A DNA stretch of 64,000 nucleotides from the NCBI GenBank assembly GCA_950022655.1, contig OX465580.1, forward strand, positions 42,902,028 through 42,966,027, read 5' to 3'. The notes beneath the pieces are model-generated. The model made no database searches. It was not told the origin of the DNA and saw only the letters and a program-made list of their open reading frames with translations. The position numbers were made by a program, and so were the translations under genes. The stretch comes from Alentia gelatinosa. Its lineage: Eukaryota; Annelida; Polychaeta; Phyllodocida; Polynoidae. Of the stretch, positions 24,663-37,965 are shown one piece after another. Each line of letters opens with the position of its first letter. Position 1 is the stretch's first letter.

Positions 24663-26831
24663 ACTAAAAAGCAACCCCATACCTTCCTGAAAAAGGCCTC
24701 CCATCTCCTTGTACTAACCCCTCAGTGGTTCCACTGATACTTTGATTCCTTCTATTTGCCCCGCCAATAACACCACCAGTGAGTGGTTCTTTCTTCATTC
24801 ATACCTTATCACTCAGCCAACCTGTACCCCCAGCACCCCCTCTAACCTGCCCTACTCTGTACACCTCCAAAGTACCCTGATCAAAGGCTCGCAACTGCAG
24901 GTGTCAACTTGCAGGCCAGCTATACCCCATTGCCGGGTCTGTGTGTACCCCTCTGTTCCCCGCCTCCCCGCCTCCTCCACCCAACACCCCGCCCTAAGAC
25001 GAGCCAAAAGCGGACCGGCTTAGACATTGTGACCGGGGTGCGTGTGTGCGTGGGAGGCTTTTTGTTTAATTCTTCAGTTGATCTTATTGTGTCGGCCCCT
25101 TTAACCCTTACCCCTGGCGGTACCTTTGAGCGACGCGGCGAGCAAGGGTGCCTATTGTAGGCGCCTTGACATCAATGATTGGTCTTTGTTTCCTGTGAGC
25201 GGCCATTGGCATTGACCGCGCCAAGGCAGGCATGGCGGTGCTCGTGTTCGCGTTTGTCTATGATTTACTCCCTAATTAGTCAATTACTTATTCGTATTGT
25301 GAGCCGCTCTTCCTGATGCTATTGTGCCGGTGTGCAGACCTGAGCGGCTCAGGCCACGCAAGGCTGAGCTAGTAAGATCGCCACTGGGAGAGTCCCTTTT
25401 ATAATACAACTCTCCCTTAGCTTCCCACATAGAACATGGGGGTTACAATCGAGGGTAAAAGAACAATAATCGAAACGATAATTGATAACAGAGATTTCAA
25501 GTATCCTCTACAGCCTAAGTAAGCGTGTAGATTTAAGCACGGGTTGACAAGGCGATATCCCTGGTAGCATAAAAGACACACGCCATGTGTCCCACGGTAC
25601 AAAAGCTAGCGGAAACGCGCGAAAAATTGATGCCCGATTCAACATTAGCCCGAGGGGAGGGATTGCCAACCGACGTGATTTCGTGTGTTTCCCGCTCTTT
25701 CTCACAGACCCTCCTCTGCAGTATCCAGTTGCGCGTATTGAATTAATCTTCAGCGTCAAATATTTAAGTGGAAATGCCTACAATGGACGGGTGTCGGTGA
25801 CTAGTCAGCAGTACGCACGCGTGGCGGCAGTTTCCCGCGTCTTTTGAACTCCGGTCGCAATGTCGTCTGCTTGCTTCAAAAGTCGTCTGCCAACCATCAA
25901 CCCCTGTGTGTACTCAACTGATCTCCTTCTCATAAACACCCCCGATCCAGTTGCCCCACCCTACTCTCTGTTTCCCTTCGACAAACTCACTCAGATTCCA
26001 TTTGAAAGTCTAATTCACAGAGTCAAAGCAACGTCGGCGACAATAGAACTGTTACGCCATGCTCGCTAGCCGGGTGGCCAACCCGGTTATGTTTGAGAAT
26101 GTAATATTATATCGCCTGTCAGATGGTGGGCTTCCAGCTAGTGTGAACCAGGAAATTAGTTACTGATGGCGCCTGCAGACGGAACGGATCGATACCCCTC
26201 ACATGAAAGCGCCCCGTGTAATTGAATATCTATAGGAGTAATTATCGCCTCCATTTTTCCTAATCTGAATAATTTCGAAATGGAATGATACTGAGCACAG
26301 TATATCACTGCCTCTCGCACACTCCCACACAGAATCTCACCAAAGCACAAATCTTTTTCACTTCTGCTTGGAGTATTGGTCTGGTTTAACGCCGTGTTCC
26401 ATATCCTTTGATTTTGACCCTTTGAGGCCCGATGCTCATGCGACCCATTAATGCTGTGGTAGTTTTTACTGTGTGGTGGCCTGGTCGCGTCGCGGGCAGT
26501 AACCGACACGGGGGATATGGGCGGGAGGCATGCCGCGAGGGTGGGATGTCGGGGTGAGGAGGTGGGGGCTAGAAATGCACGTAAAAACCTATTGGCAGTG
26601 GTTCCACGCGAGTCTATATGAAAAACGCCCCGTGCCGCCTGTCCATAAAAGATGACATGTGCAACGGAGCCCCGAATCGAGGCCTGCTCTCTCTGCGCTG
26701 TAGTTATGATCCATCTAGCCATCCGTGCAGCAGTCCCCTCCGCCTGCCCATGCCTCCATGCCTACTGCCTCCGCCAAGATGCAGATATCGTTTTACCGGG
26801 GGCGGTAACCCTGCCGCCTGCACCTGCCTCG

Positions 26832-26869
26832 CGACAAGCAGGGGTTAGCAACGACAAGCAGGGGTTAGC
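26832..26869. repeat. Two tandem copies of a ~20-bp unit
   Basis: CGACAAGCAGGGGTTAGC occurs at 26832 and again at 26852, with a period of 20. It is a recent small tandem duplication. Confidence 0.9.
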
Positions 26870-29800
26870 GTTTTATTGTTTCAGCCTACAATAGAGCGGC
26901 CCCCGCTTTGCCTTGACCCTGGCGGTCATATACGCACCCCTGTCCGATTCCCCCCGCCCACCCTCCCCATAAAAGCGTGCATAGTGCGTCGTGTGCTGCG
27001 TTCTAATTAATTGCTGACATGTCCCCTCTGCCCCCCTCCTCCCTCTTATACCCAACCCACACATCATTCCAGCTAACCCTTATATCGGCCTATCCAACCC
27101 TAGAGTCTGTCTCCCTGGTGATATGTTTTACGACTTGATTCGGTGGCTGTATTATTACAAAGGTTGAATCCTTTGCTGCCGTGCCCCGCCGTCCCACCGT
27201 CCGCCCTCTGACCCCAACCTTATAACAACACCCGCCTCGCTCGGCCAATTGCCTTCTGGGGTGTCCACCAATGACCCAGGTGACTCCTGCAGATCACCCG
27301 TCCCGATATCAGCACGATATCAGCCCTGGATGGACCTCGGCCAGCACCAGTGGAGCGGAACGGGCGGCAACAAGTGAGCGTCGCGCGCGCCTCCATTGTT
27401 GTCGGCCGTGCGTGACTGGCAGCCCGCCGAGGCGTAAAATGTCAGCTCTCTGGTCACGGCACCTAACATCCGCCCAGCGAGTGACGGCCGTCACGCCTCC
27501 GCTTGATGGCCAGGCACCAGCAGGGTCCGGATTTGACGAGTGGCACGCATGGCTTGCTGAATGAGAATGAGCTGCAAAGATTGAAATCACTCGGCGATTA
27601 ACTCCTAGGGGATGCCCTGCTCTGCTTCTGAGCAACGTATTCCGAAGGAAATTTACGCTATTTTTTTCAGAATTTCTTTATTGATACTTTATCCAATAAA
27701 GTGGGATAAACCGTCAGCATATTCAGTAATGCTGGTTTCAATCGGTTCCCAGCTATATAAACCCCGCCAGGACTTTGAGGGTAAAATCAAACTCTGATAC
27801 ACTTTGCGCAGGTGCTGCTGAAGCGCATATTGTAATATGAATTACGATAAAGTATTTTTTTTAATATGAATCTTCTTGTTTATTTATTCGTTTTAGAGTC
27901 TACTCAGGTAATGGTCTGAACAAGCACTGGTGAGGAATGTTTCCGTTGAGATGTTTGTTTTTGTACCTAACGTCTCAGGTGGTTTATACTATGGTGGTAT
28001 GGCACTGACCACAACCATAACCGCAATTCTACACGGCAAGGTACCCATTGAAAGGTTGCAGTTCCGCTACTGTAAGGTGTTTTGGCAGTTAGACGTATTT
28101 GTGATATGTTGATACCTATATTGATGTATTATGACATGACTAGTGCCAGACATTTCCGAATGGTTATAACTTAAAATGGTGAAAAGGAACAATTCTCTAT
28201 ACTAAAATCTAACCTTATGATCTCTAATTCTATATCCTCGTAAAAATGACATGGTCGAGTAAAGTATAAAGTGATCATATTTATGTGAATGTATATGTAA
28301 GTTAAGTGGCGTTTAACCTCTGGTCTTTTTTCTTATGGAAGACAGATTGCATTTTGGCGACAAAAGACGACCATTGCCTGACCCCTGTAACGAACAAAGA
28401 ACATGGAGCTTATATCAGGGCATGTCACCCTCTCCTAGCCCACCCCGACCCCGATTACCCCCTCCCCTCCCACCCCACCTCCGCCCACCCCATTATATTA
28501 CACCTGCCTGGATCCGTGATCCAAACACTGCTGGGGTGGATCCCACACGGCTTTTGATGTGTCTCACCTCATGTACTCAGTGGGTACAGTGTAAGGTTTG
28601 GGGTGGCCAGGTGGGTAGATAGAGGGAGGGTTACGCACGGGTGTAACCTACCTAACGTCCCTTCCTCATTTATATCACGGATCCAATTCCGCCGACAGCC
28701 AGGGCGTAAACTGTTCATGTCGTGTGCCAACAAAGAGGATCAGTCACCAGACCACAGCGAATATTTCTTGGACCTGGGCCTTCTTTGTATGCAGAATATT
28801 ATATAATGAAGCTTAGCACCAAACTACCTGCACGACGCAGGTGAGAACATTAGAAGGGGAGGGTGCATCGCGGCGTGTTGGATTCACCCCCATGCCGCGC
28901 CACCACGCACCACTGCGCCCGACCCCGTCACATATAGGTATACAGCCTGAAATAAAGCGCGTCGTTCAGCAATAATATTTTCGCTCCTGAGCTGGCAAGG
29001 GATCTGTGAATGGAAGGATCTTGATTGCTCGGGGGTGGCTGGGTGTGGGCAAAAATATCATGCGGGCTAAAATATTGTTGGATCTCGGGCGGGGGATCGG
29101 GCGGGCGCGCAGAGAGCCGTGACTCAGCCCAGGCTGTGGTATTTGCGGTTTTCTTTGTCTCAGACCCGGAGAGCAGCAGCACCCACTGCCAGCAACGTCC
29201 GATGCCACTTGTCTCCCACCCCACCTCCACCCCGACCCCCACCTCCACCTCCTCCACACCTCTTCCAGCTCTCCCACCCCTCCGCCAACGCCACCAGTAC
29301 CGTATGACGACCATGTCCATGTTAAAGTGTGAGATGCATGCATGCACGGATGGACCACCGCCTCTCATCCTAGGTGTTCTTCCCCTTATCTTAATAATTC
29401 ATCTTGGTCGTTCTCTTCGCTAAACCCTGGTTTCTTTTGCCCCTATACCCCTTCATATTCCATAAATCATTCCTCATATCAATACCTATCATTCTTTCAT
29501 TCTTTGTTTACTTCAGCTGTACTTCCCCATCCGTTCCTGTTTTATATCCCACATTTCCTTGTCCGTTTGACCGTTTGTCTATCTAATTTCTTCAGTTCTA
29601 TCACATTTTTCCAGGTATTCATGCATTTTCTTCGAACACGATTACCAGCACATTTAACACGAATTGTAAACGAATAGTTCATATACTAATCAGCTGTGGA
29701 TAGGCTAGTCAATATTTCAGGACTTCAAGAACTCATGAATTAGGAAAGTGCTCTAAACTCTTTGAGATCAGCCGCACAAAAGTAGTGTATAAGAAAAGGT

Positions 29801-32039
29801 GAAGATGTGAGCTGTTCAGAACAGCGAAACAACAACGCCACAAAAACGAATTTTGCCTGAGATGATGGAGAGGAGATCTATACCTTGGTGAAGAAATTAG
29901 AGGTCAACCAAAGGCCACAGGCTGAGTCAACGGACAGAAGGTCTAATTTCAATGTCAAACAAGTTATCAAACTGCTGACATGTATTTATTTATGTTAGCC
30001 TTTTCTCTCTTTATTATCACCAACAAATATAATTTAGGTAATAGTGTACATTATCTCATTTTCTGTCCTCTAATATCATTTTTTCCTTGTTCATGGATCG
30101 TCTCTTCAGCTCCTGGGGTCCAAGCCCCTCCCCCTTACCACGAACCCCCTCCCACCCTCGGTCCTGGAACCCCGCCCACGCACTTCCATCTCGCCTCCTG
30201 TGACCAGTCACAAAGACCCTTGTCAGCCCACTACCCCCTGCCCCAGCCCCTGCACCCTCTCCTTGTAGACACTATCCAAGACCCGGCACCAGAATCATTG
30301 TCTATCCGGTTTCCTTATTTTCGCAATCAATGTTTTCTCCCTGACTAAGTCAATAGTCCACCCACACACAACCACCAGAACTGTTGTCTCGTCGACACGA
30401 CACATACTCAGTGTCACCCAATATGTTGATAAACTATCTTAAATGGTAAATTTTCAGGTTAATCTATATGAAAACTCTATCATTTGTTGCTGACGTGTAA
30501 TTGCAGCTAGTTCAAGAGTTATTATCCCTTTCCCATTGTTATGTTCCACAGTTATATCCGCCAGAATACTTCTCTTTTTTATATATAAAAAGACCAATAC
30601 TATGATGCCCAAATTGGATGAACATGCCCCCAATTGCCTAAGGCGGTGGTAAACACTATCGAGTTAGATCAAGATAGTAGATCAGGTAATGATTATAGGT
30701 AGTCTTTGTAGGGGACTTATGGAAAGTGCGTGGGTGGGGAGTAGAACACACTGCAGGGAGGGTAGATGTGGTGGCGGTGGGTATACTTGCAGGCAGGTAA
30801 CGTCACGCCCGCACAAGTCCCAGCGGCCTCTGACATCTGTAGTGCAATTGACGTGTTTGGATTCATGTTATATAAGAAAACCATACATTGTCACATTGAG
30901 CCGACACAAGGCCCTGCGCGGCGGGCAGGCGGGCGCACACCTCTCCCAACGACCCACGACGATCACAAACACCTGATTAGTGGTCATGTGCCAGGCTGAA
31001 GGTCACTCGTGGAATGTCACAAAGCCTAGCACCACATACGGGCTCCGTGGGAGATTTACTGTCAGTCGCGTCTGTTTGGATCTCGGGACAATAGACACAG
31101 TTGTGGCTCAGATCGAGGTATGCTTAAAAGCCGTTGGCGTTGCGACATCGGTATGTACTTGGCCACATCAAGATGGGACAAAAAGAGATGGGAGGCAATC
31201 TTATTGTTGAGGGTAATGCTCGTTATAGCTGCCCGCTGCGGTGTACTCTCGGTACAAGGGGATGAATCAAAATGAAACCATTGACATATGGAAGGGAAGA
31301 TCTATGTGGAATATACATCTTGAAAACATTCAGGTAAAATTCTGTTATATATTTGGAAGTAGAGATTTTACGAATGAGAACTATACATGTCTGATTCTCT
31401 GGTGAAATCCCCATACAAGGTACACAATACGTGAGTTGTACTACAAACGCCTGCACCCACAATGTGCATGTTCCTGGTCCGACAAGGGTGACAACACAGG
31501 GCAACGTCTTTCTCTTTAGCTTACTTTATCCTGCCGTTGTTCCACAACGATTTCTCATTCTTTCGATGAAAACCGCATCTTGAAAGTTTATCGAATGGAC
31601 AAAAAACAACAACCAAGTATCAAAAGAATATATACTCCAAGGCATTTGGTAAATTGGTTAAGTTATGTGTTGTATTACAATCCCATTTCTGTTTGCACAA
31701 TCACCAGACAGGTACAAGCTGAGATGGAGTAGTTCCGTCTCAATATCCCAGGCATTTACGTCCTCTTCAATTCAATTGAGGACTAACTTAGAAAACACAG
31801 ACAACAATAATTGCTATGGTGTCAAAATTGAAATATAAACCCTTCATATATATTCCGTTTCTCCTCTGGCAAATGACACTCATTCACTCTTTCTGGTCTC
31901 ATAGACACATAGAATATTGTGACCCACGCCTCCCTCTCACACCCATCGACCCATTATAACTGTGAACAGAGATTACAATTGGTCAGATTGTTTTGAAGGA
32001 TCGACTCCGAAACCAAACCAATATTCCAAAAATCCCAAC

Positions 32040-32300
32040 CGCCCGATGGACCAGCGGCTCGATCACAACCCAAGAGGGCGGGGGACGCGTCAACGACGCC
32101 CGGCACGCCGCCGCGCGGCCAATCTGCGAACTAACGGCGGTCTGATCTTCACCGCGAGCGGCGCGCTCCGCGCAGGCGCACCAACAAAAATTCATGAATT
32201 TAAAACGGCCTACCTGGAATCTAGACGAGAAATCGGGGCATTCTATGAATAAGTGAGCGGCGGCTTAAGGCGGACGGGCGGCGAGTGTGTGTGTACCCAC
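32040..32300. promoter_or_regulatory. Small CpG island
   Basis: About 260 bases are dense in CpG, including a GGCCAAT (CCAAT box) near 32117, in otherwise AT-rich DNA. The overlapping 96-codon frame is arginine-rich from composition and shows no domain. Confidence 0.3.
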
Positions 32301-32459
32301 CTAATGCGGACGCCGTGTTAGGCTCGGTGTGGTCTGGGTACCCGTCTTCGTCTCAGGCGCCATCTTCTAACCACAACTGGGACAGAAGGCCCGACGCTGG
32401 CCGATCGCCTTCTCAAGTCGCTGTGACCTGCTGGGATAAGCCCAAGCCTCTTCTCTGAG

Positions 32460-33203
32460 CTCAGAGAATTCCTGAACGTGCATGAGAAGCCACCGACTGG
32501 CTAGCATTGTTTTACTATCTTTATTGATTCATCTCCAAATATAACCAATGCCAAGTCAGTATCTCGGCCCATAGGTCACGAGGACAGGGAATTAGCAATC
32601 GCGCTGCAAGTTGCCTACGATTTCACAAACACCGGACTGTATTAGGTTGATCTGCCTGCCGTAAATAATCATAGGGTGCGATTCCGGTCAAATAAGATTC
32701 ATTAAAGTATAATATACCAATTATTCATTCGGATGACTGCTTTATAATACTTCCCAAAGGGAAGAATTGCTTTTGTTTGCATGTTGTATTTCTTTCCAAA
32801 TATGCAAGTCGACACCGAAAATACATCAGGGTTGGTGTTACACTTGTTATATACTTCCATGGTAGACATTGAATAGACTCATTTCGTTGTACATTAATGA
32901 TAGTGGTAATATGACGACAATTCACGTAGCTCCATGTTGTTTATGAACAAATATGATCAGGGTGTATTGAAACCTTCGTATACATTGTTATATATATATA
33001 TTTCCAAGTAGTTTTTCTATTTCCATATTATTTCATCAAAAAGTTCATATTTAATGTCATTTACTTCAAATGAAATTAAATGATTCAGCTAGTCAACGAA
33101 AATAGGCACGAGATATGGCTTATGAACTATGTCCACAACTCACACATGCAATTTCAACAGCTTCGGTCTTGTGTGTATGGTCTCGCCTCTAAAGTCATGA
33201 GCA
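32460..33203. other. AT-rich intronic DNA, nothing recognised
   Basis: There is a short (TA)n run near 32989-33002. No gene or regulatory pattern was noted. Confidence 0.5.
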
Positions 33204-33302
33204 TTAACCCATTCGTGCCGGGTGATGCCTGGAGGCATCACCGGGTGTCACGACATATGCTACCACCACTACCCGTCCTTCCGCCCTGCACGAAAGGGTT
33301 AA
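33204..33302. mobile_element. Short TTAA-flanked MITE (piggyBac-like), 99 bp
   Basis: TTAA at 33204-33207 and at 33299-33302 flank a 91-base core. The core begins CCCATTCGTGCCGGG and ends with the near-inverse CCCTGCACGAAAGGG. Just inside the left end lies the hairpin GGTGATGCCTGGAGGCATCACC. TTAA target duplications and CCC..GGG ends are the hallmark of piggyBac-type transposition. The end sequence and internal GATGCC..GGCATC hairpin relate it to the larger copy at 42916-43298. It is too small to encode protein, so any mobilisation would be in trans. Confidence 0.7.
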
Positions 33303-34100
33303 AATATATAGTGAAATTCCTGTTTCATTCAGGCAGCCAGTACGACCCAAACCCTAATTCAAAGCACGGTGGATGGGATGGAATATATCTGCCATTCCGA
33401 CAGGTCCCTTCCCCAACAAGGGGTTTCTCTGTGTGAATTTTCCTAATCTTGTTCAATGAGAGTAATTTCATTTCCTGCCTTTCTACTAAGTGTGAGAGAA
33501 AGACTCAATTCTTATCAATGCACCCGTTAGAGCAATCTATTAGAAAAGTGGGGTCGTAAATCAGGTCTGGTGCCAAAACAGTGGGATCTGAGACTGCGGC
33601 AAGCCATCATTTCTTACTCTCTCCCCACCTGTCCTGCCAGTCCGAAGACATCACATTTCACCAGAGCTCTACACACACCAGCATATTCTGAACTGTGGTA
33701 GGCTCGCTATGCACGAAATGAATTGGAGTATTGCTGTATTGCTTATGTTTAGGAGCAACAAGCATTCATGTGTGTATCCGTACGACGATCGAGATATGGC
33801 AATGCGTCTTTATGTTCTGAATGGCTTCTCTCGGACAAGTCCAATATCCTTGTCATGTCACAGGCCTCACGTCACAGAGAGATCTCATGTTATATTAAAG
33901 ATTCGGTTCTATAACGGTATATCACTGTACATGTATTACTTATACTACCTGTAAGCTGGTTAACTCCAAAGGGTACTTCCTCTATGACCGGATGGACGTC
34001 TATGGATACTTTTAGACTCGTAAGTTGCGGCCTGCACATGAAGCACCTCAGAATCCAGCTGCGGACCGCCTCCAGTACGCAGAGCTATAGAGTATGTCCG
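33303..34100. other. Intronic DNA, no recognised gene
   Basis: Short open frames only, without domains. A 128-codon frame starting at 33984 runs into the RUNX-motif cluster and shows no recognised family. Confidence 0.4.
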
Positions 34101-34110
34101 CGGGCCATAC

Positions 34111-34746
34111 TGTGGTCAGCTCGCCAGGCCTGGGGCCACTACTGGCAGAATATGTGGTGGTTATGCAAATCACGTACCACGAACGACGACCCCTGTAGCC
34201 AGCTCCCCCTGCAGGATGTCCCCATCCAGTGGTCAATATGGCGTAAGGGACACAACATGCGCCATCTATTTCCTCTAGTTATGGGCGATAACACAGCTTG
34301 GAACCTGTTATGCGTTTTATTTATGTTATTTGTTATTTGCTCTATGCAAGGCAATGTACCAGTGGTATGAGAGCAGGTGGGTGGGTGACCTTGAAGTGCC
34401 ACTATTTATACGCACGACAATGGTGGAGAACCACTCCTGTAGACAACCAACCTGACCAAATAATCACAGCACTGTCTTTTTTAAACCAACCAACCAGGAG
34501 TGTCGTACCAATCACACCATGGATGTATAGCGGCTTCTGGTTGGATGTCACGGGTTTGTTTGGGTCTTGGATCTTCTTTACCTGGCTCGACCTAGATCTA
34601 CGTGACCACGTGGTTGTGGTCGGGGCACCGATCCTGACGGGCCCCGTATGTGAAGCCGTTGAGAGTTGAGTCCCAACAGGTCCTGTGGTTAACTCGAGAT
34701 TCGCCTGGGTCATGTGGTGCACCCGTCACCCTCCATCTAAACCACA
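34111..34746. promoter_or_regulatory. Cluster of RUNX core motifs
   Basis: TGTGGT or its complement ACCACA occurs at 34111, 34153, 34615, 34684, 34713 and 34741. Four lie within 132 bases and six within 636, whereas about one per 2 kb is expected on both strands together. TGTGGT is the core bound by Runt-domain proteins. As the host gene is probably SUPT3H, whose neighbour in vertebrates is RUNX2, an autoregulatory Runx enhancer is a reasonable inference, though not shown. Confidence 0.35.
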
Positions 34747-34749
34747 ACG

Positions 34750-37700
34750 ACCCAGTGTTATTCAGGGAGAGGACGAAAAAAACAAATAAACGTATACATG
34801 ACTGATTTAAATCTGTGTTAGTATAGTTAAATACCTTCTACTCAATTGTACTATTCACCCAGAATAAAAGGCCTTGTTATCATTAAAACATTCGTTTTGT
34901 GAGAATGTGAATTATAAATCGAAAGTATATGTAACCTAGATATTATTTGTTTGTTGATATATTGGATAGTGATATGAAAATAGTTTTATACATTTAATAG
35001 AGTTACAGAAAACATTCAGTTTATAATAACATAAATTCTGTTCACGTCACCAAGCCAAAGTCAGCCTCTGATAATTTTAGGAAAAGGGGAATAACCGGTC
35101 TTCTACGATTCCGAGAAAGTATTTTTTCTGTTTCCTTGAGGTCCCTTTTTTCCTCAAGCACCTTCCCCTAGTTATGGTATGTATACTCAGTCAGGAGCAC
35201 ACGGATCTGCTGATCTCATACCGATAGTGGTACATGTACAGTAAAGGACATTAACCATCACATTAACGTGTGATTTCATATCAAAGTTAAAATTTGTCAC
35301 GCATAATAGATCTTATACTTATGTATGCAGATACAGGTATATACAATTTTCTAGATAGAGTAATGTTTACACATAAATGATGTTTGGGAGGTTATTGAAG
35401 TTACAATGCAAGTAAGAACGCTGGGTACAGACAAACGGAATTTCTCCCAAGCTGGAGAAGCTGGAAGATAGGCATTTGCTGCCTAACCCATCGTCCAAGA
35501 TTCATAGAAGCCTTAGAAAAGGGGGGACATCTCATAACATTCAGGACGATATATATGTCTAATCATATCAGTTTTTGTAATTTAAAATATTATTGACTTG
35601 GCTTTCAACTACTACTACCACTAATACAAGAAATGATAAAGTCATTCAATAGACTTCTGTTAAATTTCTAGGGGATATTTGAATACACAGCGATCGTTAA
35701 GGGAATTTTCTATTAAAATCACAAATATATACTCGTTGATAATACATATAAAACAGGCCCAAAAGTGCTAGTCTCTTTGATAACGGCCCTTGTATTGCTC
35801 TCAGAGCAAACTGTTAGTACATTTTTGACTGAGAAATGTGTACAATACTGGCCCCTTTCTGACGCGCAGCTCCGTTTGTGGTTGACAAGTATGCTGTTGC
35901 GACAGGACGGTATGTGTAGTGTGCGATTAACTTTTCCAAGAAATACTCTAGATCACATATCAAATATGTTACGCTCTCTGACTGAAAATACTCGGTCACT
36001 GTGTCAGATCTGTTCCAATCTAACTGATAATATACTTCCTAAGTATGCGCGTATTGCAGACTGAGTGACTGGGGTGCTGTCTCCATCCCTGTCAATTAAC
36101 TCTATTTAATATTCACACACCACTTTTGTTTACTGGGTTTTCACTTTGACTTCACTATTAAGTGGAATTCGTTATTCTCTACCCTATAGAAACAAATAAA
36201 GACGGGTGCACACAATGCTTACTTATCACTATTCGTTAGAAATAGCATATGGGGTATGTGTATACATGTGGGTCTAGACGTCGAATGCTTTGAAAACACA
36301 TCTTTAAGTGATATGGCTCAGGAATATAATGTACACCTACATTTACCCCAGAAAACGCAACACCTAAAGGGTTGTGTCTCTGATGAAGACAAATCTAATG
36401 CTTTTGAATTTTCATATCACCGTAATTCATTGTGATGATAGATTGGTCGTTGCCCATTTGCGTTTCCCCCCATGTCCTCTAGTCGGCGACCGAGCCCTTC
36501 CTGCCGTGTCAAATTTATGCGTACTCTTTATCTTAAATTTAAATAAGATTCCTTCCTAGTAATTTTAATTACGCATCCATCACCTGCAGCTAGAGCAATC
36601 ATCGACCCGAGAAGGAAATTATACAATTTATCACAGACTTCTCATAAACGGGCTTCATATTACAAAGCATCTTAGGAGAAAGATTTTTTACATCTCCTTA
36701 TGGCGGTGCTGTGTTACAGCCTGGGCTTAGAGCCATGCCTGTTGTTAGGAAAGGTATTCTCGATGTTAATGGCATGGCGGCCACCTAGGTGGATTGAGTG
36801 GCTGAGATGGAGAATATCATCGCTGTTAATAAAGGTACCTTTTTCACCGTCTCCTATGGCATTATTCGTGGGACTGTGGTTTACCCTGTTCTAACCCCAG
36901 TTCTACTGTTCGTTGCCCTGGGTTTTAAGTGTGGAGTTGTATTCCCCAAGGTGGTGGCTGTGTACAATGGTCGGGTGGTGGTGGGGTGGTGGTCAGGATA
37001 TGGTGGTGGCGGCTGGTACTGGTGGCGGCTGTACCAAGCAGTGGTTTGCCGAGCGGTAGCGACAGTGGTGGGCTGTGGGTGTGGTGGTGGTGATGTGGCG
37101 GTGGCAGCAGGGCTGCCGTTTAAGTTGGATCCTTGAATCGCTCGATTGGCAGCAGTGGATTCGTCTCCCGACTCCATGCTCCACCCCTCTCTCTCTCTCC
37201 CTCACTCTCTCTCTCTCGTCGGTGTCTTCCTCCCCGCCCACCCCGATGCTGTCTCCAGCCCCAAGAACCCAGAAGCCTTGTTTGCTGGTGCAGGCAGAGA
37301 CTGCCCCCTCCACGGAGTCGCGGAGGTAGAGAAGGGGAGGGGGTATGGAAGTGACAGGCAGTGAGAAGGAAGGGGCTAGGGTGGGCGTGTGAAACGATAG
37401 CCTCGGATCATCAACCTTTAAGTATCTTCAAATCTATTCAACATGTCTGAATAAGACAATTTTAGTAAAAGCCGTACGTTGAGGGCATACTCATTTTACC
37501 CATTGTCCCTATGCTTACGCTTACATTTTGTCGTACATCATATCAATGATTAATTATCCGACCTAGGGAGTTTGGGGTACCAAATCTGCCAACAGATGTG
37601 AACCCTATCCTCATCATTCAACCACAAACTTAACCAAATGCCAGACATGCATATAACCTCCCTGCAATTCAGCTCAGTCCATCCTTTAAGCTTATTGTAC

Positions 37701-37760
37701 TTAGCACTCTGTCCCCGTCCGCACTGCCCCATGAACCTACCCACCCAATGCTTCTTCCCC
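34750..37760. other. AT-rich intronic DNA, then a GGT-repeat stretch
   Basis: 34790-36690 is AT-rich and empty of recognisable features. 36940-37110 is a GGT/GGC-biased strand-asymmetric stretch. 37180-37220 is a CT-rich run. No gene was recognised. Confidence 0.4.
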
Positions 37761-37779
37761 ACCCCTACACCCGACGCAA

Positions 37780-37965
37780 GTCTAAAGGCCTTAGCGCCGA
37801 CCACCAGCGCCTCCAAGCGGCGTCATCTTCATCAATCGTCTCCAATGGTAACGCCTTATTTGGAGGAGCAGCTCCGAGCGCCTGCCGAGTTGCTCCGCCT
37901 CCCCTGTGGGCCCTTTTTGGCCTCCGCCGCCGGGAGGTAGGCGGGTCGTTGGGTGGTGCCGGTGG
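37780..37965. promoter_or_regulatory. Small CpG island
   Basis: A GC-rich block with GCGCC and CCGCC words. It is followed by a GGGGAGGGGG-rich stretch and an AGCAAAAGC-type simple repeat (38107-38142). The open frames here show no domain. Confidence 0.25.

Larger units (their letters stand above)
22771..32030. other. Mixed intronic DNA, no recognised gene
   Basis: This holds a pyrimidine-rich tract (22840-22920), a small CpG patch (23940-24030), a G4-prone cluster (24245-24270), an 18-base C run (24645-24662), a 20-base direct duplication (26832-26869) and a CCACCT-rich stretch (29205-29280). Open frames lack recognisable domains. Confidence 0.4.
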
